The translations under genes and the position numbers were made by a program. A DNA stretch of 64,000 bases from Piezodorus guildinii (taxonomy: Eukaryota > Arthropoda > Insecta > Hemiptera > Pentatomidae), in contig CM041297.1 in NCBI GenBank assembly GCA_023052935.1, forward strand, positions 7,352,827-7,416,826, read 5' to 3'. The notes under the pieces were generated by a model. The model was given only the letters and a program-made list of their open reading frames with translations, made no database searches and was not told where the DNA came from. Shown one piece after another: positions 58,501 to 64,000 of this stretch (position 1 is its first letter; every line of letters begins with the position of its first letter).

Positions 58501-61500
58501 TATATGCTATATTTATATAAAACGTAACTAAAAAGTTTTTTTTAATATATATTTTTTCATATTATTATATGTTAAATAATCAAAAAAGTTAACAGTCGAC
58601 AGGCTTTTTGTCGAACACTTCATGCAAGTCTGTCATCATAACTTTTTTCATTAACATATAATAATATGAAAAAATATATATTAAAAAAATCTTTTTAGTT
58701 ACGTTTTATATATATATATATATATATATATAGCATATAGTGCTGTGTAGTAGTTATCCAAGTAAAAAAAATTAACTAAATGCAAACAAAAATAAATATA
58801 TTCGATCCAATATAAGATATTTATAATAATAGGTATAATAAATAGTATGTATGTGCATAGTGTGTAAGTGATATCTAATGACATTACGGTCCCACAGCTA
58901 GGGATAGAGCTCTTCATGCGTGACCTCAGAGAGCTGAAAAAATGCTGTTTTTTTTTTTTTTTTCCTTATTGGGTACATTTTAGACCAACTTGAAAAAAAA
59001 AATATATTGCGCAGGACCCTCCAATGAATCAAATTAGTAAAAAATTGTTGGTGTACTAATCTAACATAATTTAAAATTTATTTTTGAAAAATTAAAAATA
59101 AAAATTTTGACTCACGTTTTCGAAATAAAAAATTCAAAAAAATGTTTTTTTGAAACTCTATTAGAAAACCATTACCATATATTTTTTTCGTGAAAGTCGG
59201 TTGATTCGTTCAGGAGAAAAATTTGTTTTTTTTATTTTTCACCATGGGGTACACTTCCGATAAAATTGAAAAAAATATATGTTATGGAGGACCCTATAAT
59301 GAAATAAAGTAGCGAAAAATTGGAGGTGTACCAAACCATCATAACCAAAAAATATTTTTTTGAAAAGTTCAAAAATTTTTTGGGACCAACATTTTCGTGG
59401 AAAAAAATTTTAAAAAATATTTTTTGAAACCTATTTATAAAATCCATAACATATATTTTTTTCGTGAAAATCAGTTGAGCAGTTCAGGAGAAAACAATTT
59501 TTTTTGTTTTATCTTCCCCCCTCCATAACTTCCCCCCCGTTAGGATTAAGGGGCTAAAAATTTGCGTAAGATTGTTTCTCATAGGTGTGACTCAATGGTA
59601 TAAATTTGGTTCTAATACACGCGGGGGCAGATTTCATATGCTTATCGGGCTAGGCCCTTTCTTTATAACTCAACTCATTTATTTTTTTATTCTAATGTTT
59701 CACCCCTGAGAACACAACCTTAACAAGCAACCCACTATAAATTAATAATCAGCAATGTATTAAGGAAATTGGCTCCTTCCTACATATAGGTGACTCAGAT
59801 GTCAACATAGAGGAAATTGGTAGGCTGACAAGAATAGGTTTACCCAGGGCTACAGAACAAGCTTCCTTTTACAGAGGCTACCAAGGACTTTTTCAATAAT
59901 ATCCTATTTTATTATTATTATTAGTTCAGCTCTACAACGCGCAAGCGGGTCTTGCCTTCCTCCACTAGCAATCGCCAAGCGTCCCCTGTCTTGTACTGCT
60001 GCCATCCACAGCCTTACTCCGATGGTCCTTAAATCAGCTGCCACACAGTCCGACCACCGCCACCTGGGTCTCCCAACCTTTCGCCGGCCAAACTGCTGCT
60101 CCATCAATATCTTCTATGGTATTGACTCCCTGCCTTGATAATTGTAACAATGTCAGCATCGTTATAGAGGCCATGAACTCTATATCCCTGCGCCTTCTCC
60201 ATTTTCCATCCTCAGAGGTAGGCCTATAGATTTTTCTAAGGATTTTCCTTTCGAAAGTTAGGAGGTCTCACTCATTTGCCTATGTAGTGGTCCAGGTCTC
60301 AGAACCATAAGTCAGAACAGAGCGGATGAGGGTATTGTAGAGAATTACTTTAGTGGGTTGTGAGACAAGTTTGCTTGAAAAGTGTGAGCGGGGTCCATAA
60401 CAACAACAATTCTTCTTCTCTGTATCTCCGCTGATATACTGTTGTCACACGTTACTTGTGCACCAAGGTATGTGAATTCTGACACTTGTTCGAACATATA
60501 AGGGCCAAATACTACTTCATTACCAATTTGTCAGGGTGGCTGATCAGACACCATATATTTGGTCTTCGTTGACGATAAGGCCAAGACGTCTTGCCGCAAA
60601 ATGAAGTGCCAGGAATGCTTGCAATACAGCCTGATACGACCTTCCAATGATATCAATATCATCAGCATACGCTAGCAGCTGAATTGTTTTGTTGAATACA
60701 GTACCTGTTGTCTGGATTCCGGATTCTCTTATTGCTTTTTCAAGGGGGAGATTAAAGAGGAAGCATGCCAGGGCATCTCCTTGGCTTACTCCTCTCACTG
60801 TCGAGAAACCCTGCAATAATATCCTATTTTAAGGAAATTTGGAGCTTCAATTTGAAACACATTAAAGGGGTTTTGGAAATATAGTTTCTAAAAACAAAAG
60901 GCAAAGCTATAGAAGAGCATTATAAGACCCTCTCAATGCCAGAGCCAATCATGAAGGATAGACTCTCTGTATAACTCTATAACTATACCCCTACCAGAGG
61001 GCAGGAAGGTGGAGAGAATGAGCAAGAACAGGCGGAGATTGGACGATCCTAGATTTGACAAACCTAACTGACCAACAACCACGCTGGCCAAGTCGTGATA
61101 AATAACAAACAAATAGAAAGAGTTCAGACGTATGTATACTTATACAGTTAAATGATTTTTTTTACCTCATAAGTATGTAATTTTATGCTTTATATTCTTT
61201 TAAATTTCAGTTAAGTTAATATAACAGTCATTGTAAGTTAATGAGAGTGAAAAAGATAATTTTTAACAAACCCTTTATAATTAATTAATTTACCTTTGGG
61301 GAGAAGAGACATCCGATGGTGACACTTGCTGAGAAACTAATAGCGACCGACATTGAAGTAATCCTCAGCGGCATGTGGTTCCCGGTCACAAAATACAGCG
61401 GCACGAATGCCAGCCATATCACGCAAGTCGTATACATTGTAAACACTGCAATCATAATAAAATAAATAAATATATAGTCAAGTTCATTATGTTTACATTC

Positions 61501-63030
61501 AGCAAAGATGCTAAAAATAATAAAATTAAAGTATTTGATTTTTTTCAGTTTTTGCCAAACAATGTACTTCATTAAGAGGTCTAAGAGTAAGATAAATGAA
61601 AAAATGATTTGGCACTAGACTATAGGATGGAGATGTTTGAGGATGCATTCATTACAATAAAAAAAAAAAAAAAAAAAAAAATCACACGAGTAATCAAAAC
61701 TTATTATTATCTTTTTTGAAATTTTGTTGCCTAAAGGTGGCTAGCTAAAAATATGTCCCAACAGCCAACTGCAGTCTCCATTTCAACATCAATTTGTACA
61801 TGATATCTACCCCCACAGTCAACAAAAATATTTTCATTTAACTTATGATTTAGTTAGTAATTATTAGAACCCTATTTTTCTCTTTTATGCAAACACAGAC
61901 ACTTCTAGTAAGTATTAATACATCATATCTATGAGCTTGATTGACAATTAAAACAATTCTTATTAAAATTTTGGAAATATCAAGTCTTTTGGGACTTGGA
62001 TTATGATTTTACAAAAATTTAGTTAAAAAAAATCAACAATAATTAACCCAAATACATTAATTTTATTTCATAATTTATGTTTCTTCCTCTAGGGCCATCC
62101 TCATGTCTGTAAAAAATATTTGTGTGATATTAATATACATTTTACAAAGCTTTTTCAACTTTCACATATCTTAATTTATTAATAGTCATTTTTTCTTGTT
62201 TGTTAAATTGTTTAACAAGACGTAAAACTTTGAAGTAAACAACACCAATTAATTCACTTAAATTCAATATTTAGGAAAGAGGAGTTATATTTTAACAAAA
62301 TAATAAGAATAAGAAACGTACTAATCATAATAATAATTAACATATAAGTGAAAATTGAATAATGTTGTAAACATACCAAATTAAATGACAAAGGGAATAA
62401 AAAAAAATCATAAAAGAAGCAATAGTTGAGATAGGAGCTGGTGTGCTTTTAAAAATTTGATAACCATTAATATTGACACTTTGTTGTCATTTAGAATACT
62501 GCTAAAAAAAGTATATGTTTTTTTCTTTAAACAAGGCTTATATATTTACAATTATAAAAAAACAAAACAAAAAAACAGTGAATTCAGTTCATTAAAATTT
62601 TAGTTCATTCTTAAACAATTAATTATTTTTTACATTAGTTCAAATTTACCTTATATGAATTTTAGTGCCTCTACTAAGATAAAAGTGAGATATAATAAAA
62701 AAAAAATAATATAAATAAAACAAATAAAAACTTTTGGCTGTTAGATTGGCCAGAATTTCCACTGCAAGTTTTAATAATTACTTTTATAACTGGTTATAAA
62801 TAAAATCTTTCTTACCTATATGTTTGGATTCGTTAAAAGCTTCAGGTATGTTTCTTGTCAATATTGCGTAGATTGTGCAGACCACAATGAGAAGAATCGG
62901 ATAACCAAAAGCAATCATATAGGATGCATCGATGTACGAAGAACATACTAAAAGGTTATCTTCTCTGGTAGGGTAATGATGAATGGCTTTTGGTGGGGAA
63001 AACTATCATCCATATTATGTTAATCACCAC
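55395..63030 (-). CDS. mGluRA-like: Metabotropic glutamate receptor (class C GPCR), 3' exons: TM5 to C-terminus
   Basis: This is a plasma-membrane G-protein-coupled glutamate receptor; only its 3' exons are in the window and the ligand-binding and Cys-rich domains lie beyond 64000. In transcript order: exon 62816-63030 carries HHYPTREDNLLVC (loop before TM5) and SYMIAFGYPILLIVVCTIYA (TM5), then EAFNESKHI; exon 61294-61445 carries FTMYTTCVIWLAFVPLYF (TM6) and RITSMSVAISFSASVTIGCL (TM7) to FSPK; exon 57470 to 57296 starts LYIILIRPERNVRQ and encodes a Ser/Thr-rich tail; a probable last exon is 55543 to 55395. PERNVRQ and PLRITSMS are, from memory, typical of insect mGluRA. Splice phases agree if one extra base at 62995-62998 is discounted; as written that exon is frameshifted. 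Codon GTG at the 62816/61445 junction gives Val where Gly is usual. The two middle introns hold an RTE LINE plus a 2.1 kb foldback, and a Jockey-like LINE. Confidence 0.93.
55620..56130. repeat. Degenerate 21-bp minisatellite
   Basis: Units like tgaggtcatggtaaggggtac are repeated with variations (ttaatgtc..., ttgaggacatgg...). Best-preserved tandem copies lie at 55980-56070. The Met-Thr-Leu-rich open frames on the minus strand are products of the repeat. Confidence 0.85.
56131..57192 (-). pseudogene. Jockey-like LINE reverse transcriptase, 5' truncated
   Basis: The 210-codon frame at 56560-57192 has the RT motifs ILGRLILKRLYP, QFGFHSSHSTIQQ, GAFLDVEQAFDRVWHPGL (first Asp), SAGVPQGSILGPILYTVYTA and TYADDPCVLSV (the usual Thr after the Asp pair is Pro). 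The C-terminal part (YGVELWGSTKPSN, DLNVPYVADLAHTRYHSFYD) is in another frame at 56194-56419. The minisatellite follows in its 3' region. In the mGluR last intron if the 55395 exon is right. Confidence 0.88.
57249..57470 (-). CDS. mGluRA-like: mGluR cytoplasmic tail exon (ends at 57296 by splicing, or runs to a stop at 57249)
   Basis: The acceptor ccctag precedes LYIILIRPERNVRQSMM, the membrane-proximal tail of mGluR. The tail then reads Ser/Ala/Thr-rich sequence to THTIDAP. At 57295 there is a perfect GTGAGT donor. If unused, the frame runs on 15 codons to TGA at 57249-57251 ending STICV. If used, the exon is 57296-57470 and leaves one base of a split codon, which fits the candidate last exon at 55395-55543. 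Confidence 0.8.
   Translation of the reverse strand, partial: LYIILIRPERNVRQSMMPTSRYSGTVKSGTSASVMAAAVAVTDSNRLSSNVTHTIDAPCELLQFSLSGSTICV
57576..59660. mobile_element. Foldback element: ~1 kb inverted arms with a short loop
   Basis: Arms about 57576-58589 and 58640-59660 are nearly perfect inverted copies; ends read aaagggcctagccggataag and complement. The loop of about 50 bp lies near 58590-58639. The interior is AT-rich with no coding frame. The right arm has a (TA)n expansion at 58711-58733 that the left arm lacks. It lies in the mGluR intron between 57471 and 61293. Confidence 0.9.
59894..60831 (-). mobile_element. RTE-type LINE, 5' truncated, with 18-bp target duplication
   Basis: The duplication caataatatcctatttta is at 59894-59911 and 60814-60831. 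Between, the minus strand begins inside the RT and ends in a (TTA)n tail (59911-59922). It is 5' truncated, as usual for RTE. Confidence 0.88.
59904..60816 (-). pseudogene. RTE-type reverse transcriptase fragment
   Basis: 60544-60816 reads GVSQGDALACFLFNLPLEKA and LLAYADDIDIIGRS (catalytic Asp pair), typical of the RTE/CR1 relatives in arthropods. Further on, frames are broken, with FTYLGAQVT near 60480 and GRRKVGRPRWRWSDCVAADL near 60060 (the C-terminal GRP.RW motif). Several frameshifts. Confidence 0.85.
60832..61293. other. mGluR intron sequence
   Basis: With 59661-59893 this forms the pre-insertion site of the RTE copy. It is GC-richer than the neighbours and may itself be an old repeat; no protein is recognised. 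Confidence 0.4.
61294..61445 (-). CDS. mGluRA-like: mGluR exon with TM6 and TM7
   Basis: The acceptor is attgcag and the donor is gtaaat. It encodes two bases of a split codon plus 50 codons covering TM6 (FTMYTTCVIWLAFVPLYF), the short extracellular loop and TM7, ending FSPK. The frame is intact and conservation with class C GPCRs is strong. Confidence 0.95.
61446..62815. other. mGluR intron, AT-rich
   Basis: Poly-A at about 61658-61681; nothing else recognised. Confidence 0.5.
62816..63030 (-). CDS. mGluRA-like: mGluR exon with TM4 end, extracellular loop and TM5; frame broken by one base
   Basis: The acceptor tttcag is at 63031-63036 and the donor gtaag starts at 62815. From the acceptor the frame reads VVINIIWMIVF (TM4), then needs PPKAIHHYPTRED, but the run of four C on the minus strand (62995-62998) is one too long. 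Removing one base makes 214 nt, which fits the one-base split codon shared with the next exon. A sequencing or assembly slip is the simplest reading; a real disabling mutation cannot be excluded. Confidence 0.88.
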
Positions 63031-63894
63031 CTGAAAGTTGTAATATTGATTTTGTTTTTAATTATGCTTGTTAACCCAAAAGTTTTAAGTGATGATTCAA
63101 TTTATTTATTTGTTTATATTTTTTCGAAAAGTTTAAGACCATTTGGAAAGAATCTTTGGGCTATATATAGTTTTAAATGAGAAATATATTTGTAATATTA
63201 TAGATATATTTTACTTATTCCAAATTTAATATTTGAGCTCTTCAAAGGATACAAAAAAAAATTGTAAAAATACAATAAATATTATCAATTGTGATTTAAA
63301 ATGTATAAAGAAGCCAATAAGCTAATGATTCTTTGTAGTTGTTTTTTAAAAATTAAAATTTAAGAATTTAGCAACTGTATTATTATAATTACGATAATAA
63401 AAATAGTCTTATATTTGAGTGAGAATACAGCAAAAAAATAATAATAATAAAAATAGAAAAGTTGTTGTAAATAATAGAATGAAATATAATAATATGAATA
63501 ATTAAAAAAAGTACAAATTTGTACATAAATAATAATGTAATCTTGATGATGAGGTATAGGCCATACGTTGGCCAATATCTTTAATAATTATTATTAATTA
63601 ATAATTTAGTAAAAAAAATAAGAAGATGAATAATGTTCTTTAATTATTTAATTTTTTTTTTTAAACTATACAAGAAAATGACATAAAGGGCCATTATTGT
63701 TTTTTAAATATTACGTGTCGTAGTCTTTTTTAAGATATCCCTTTCATTGTACAATTTAATTTTTTAAAATCACATCTAAAGATTAATATATTGCAGTCAA
63801 AACTTCGAGGAATTCTCATCTTATGAATAGAAAACACTTCTATATTCCATATCCAATATTTTTATTTTCAATTGTTTTTGTCTTGCCGATCTCT
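63031..63894. other. mGluR upstream intron
   Basis: AT-rich. 63541-63575 has gatgatgaggtataggcc and acgttggcc, a weak Penelope-like hairpin. No exon is seen, so the preceding exon is beyond the window. Confidence 0.5.
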
Positions 63895-64000
63895 ATTAAC
63901 CTCTGGAATTTCCTGCCTATCATATTCTCCATACTTCTTCTTTTTCATCATTCAAGTCCCACTGTTCCTATACCTTCTGTCTTTCCAAATAGACGTTTAA
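63895..64000 (+). pseudogene. CR1/Jockey-like LINE 3' fragment, third copy (cut by window end)
   Basis: Aligns to 6765-6870 (ctctggaatt, cctgcctat, catcattcaagtccca, tgttcc). It runs out of the window. Confidence 0.65.

Overview
The window is AT-rich insect nuclear DNA. Evidence: short GC-richer exons with GT..AG introns, insect-type dynamitin and metabotropic glutamate receptor exons, and dense mariner, Tc1, Penelope-like, RTE, Jockey/CR1 and LOA/R1-type LINE debris. I cannot name the species; a hemipteran is only a guess. There are no rRNA or tRNA genes, CRISPR arrays or operons.

Three host genes are supported. (1) At 1672-8006 (+) lie the last four coding exons of a helical/coiled-coil protein I do not recognise; its 5' exons are outside the window. 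(2) At 26449-48174 (+) lies a complete nine-exon dynactin subunit 2 (dynamitin/p50) gene; the spliced frame is 1,224 nt, 407 aa, with every junction in phase. (3) At about 55395-63030 (-) lies the 3' part of a class C GPCR, a metabotropic glutamate receptor close to insect mGluRA. It covers TM5 to the C-terminal tail and converges on dynamitin. One mGluR exon carries an extra base in a homopolymer that breaks its frame.

Most of the rest is transposable elements, often nested. At 35239-42524 a Tc1-like transposon is split by a ~5.8 kb EN-RT-RNaseH LINE with an 11-bp target duplication. Five copies of one mariner family plus an end fragment at 1-48 are present; three copies share one identical internal deletion. 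Another mariner lies at 52252-53139. Penelope-like elements (16335-17050, 19337-20619 and relatives) have inverted pseudo-LTRs and recurrent hammerhead-like hairpins. A 2.1 kb foldback with ~1 kb arms lies in an mGluR intron. A short interspersed family with a 'gcgggcaac' end occurs about seven times, and in two copies its CA-rich tract has grown into a microsatellite.

Region by region: 1-8006, 3' end of the unknown gene with LINE remnants in its introns; 8007-26448, an 18 kb gene-poor gap with MITEs, Penelope-like elements, mariners and a Tc1 relative; 26449-48174, dynamitin with a 13 kb intron 5 holding the LINE-in-Tc1; 48175-55394, repeats only; 55395-64000, the mGluR 3' end with a Jockey-like LINE and minisatellite, the foldback and an RTE-type LINE in its introns. 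The genes are not functionally linked in any way the sequence shows. The most notable signals are the hammerhead-like cassettes, the shared-deletion mariners, the foldback and the mGluR frame break.
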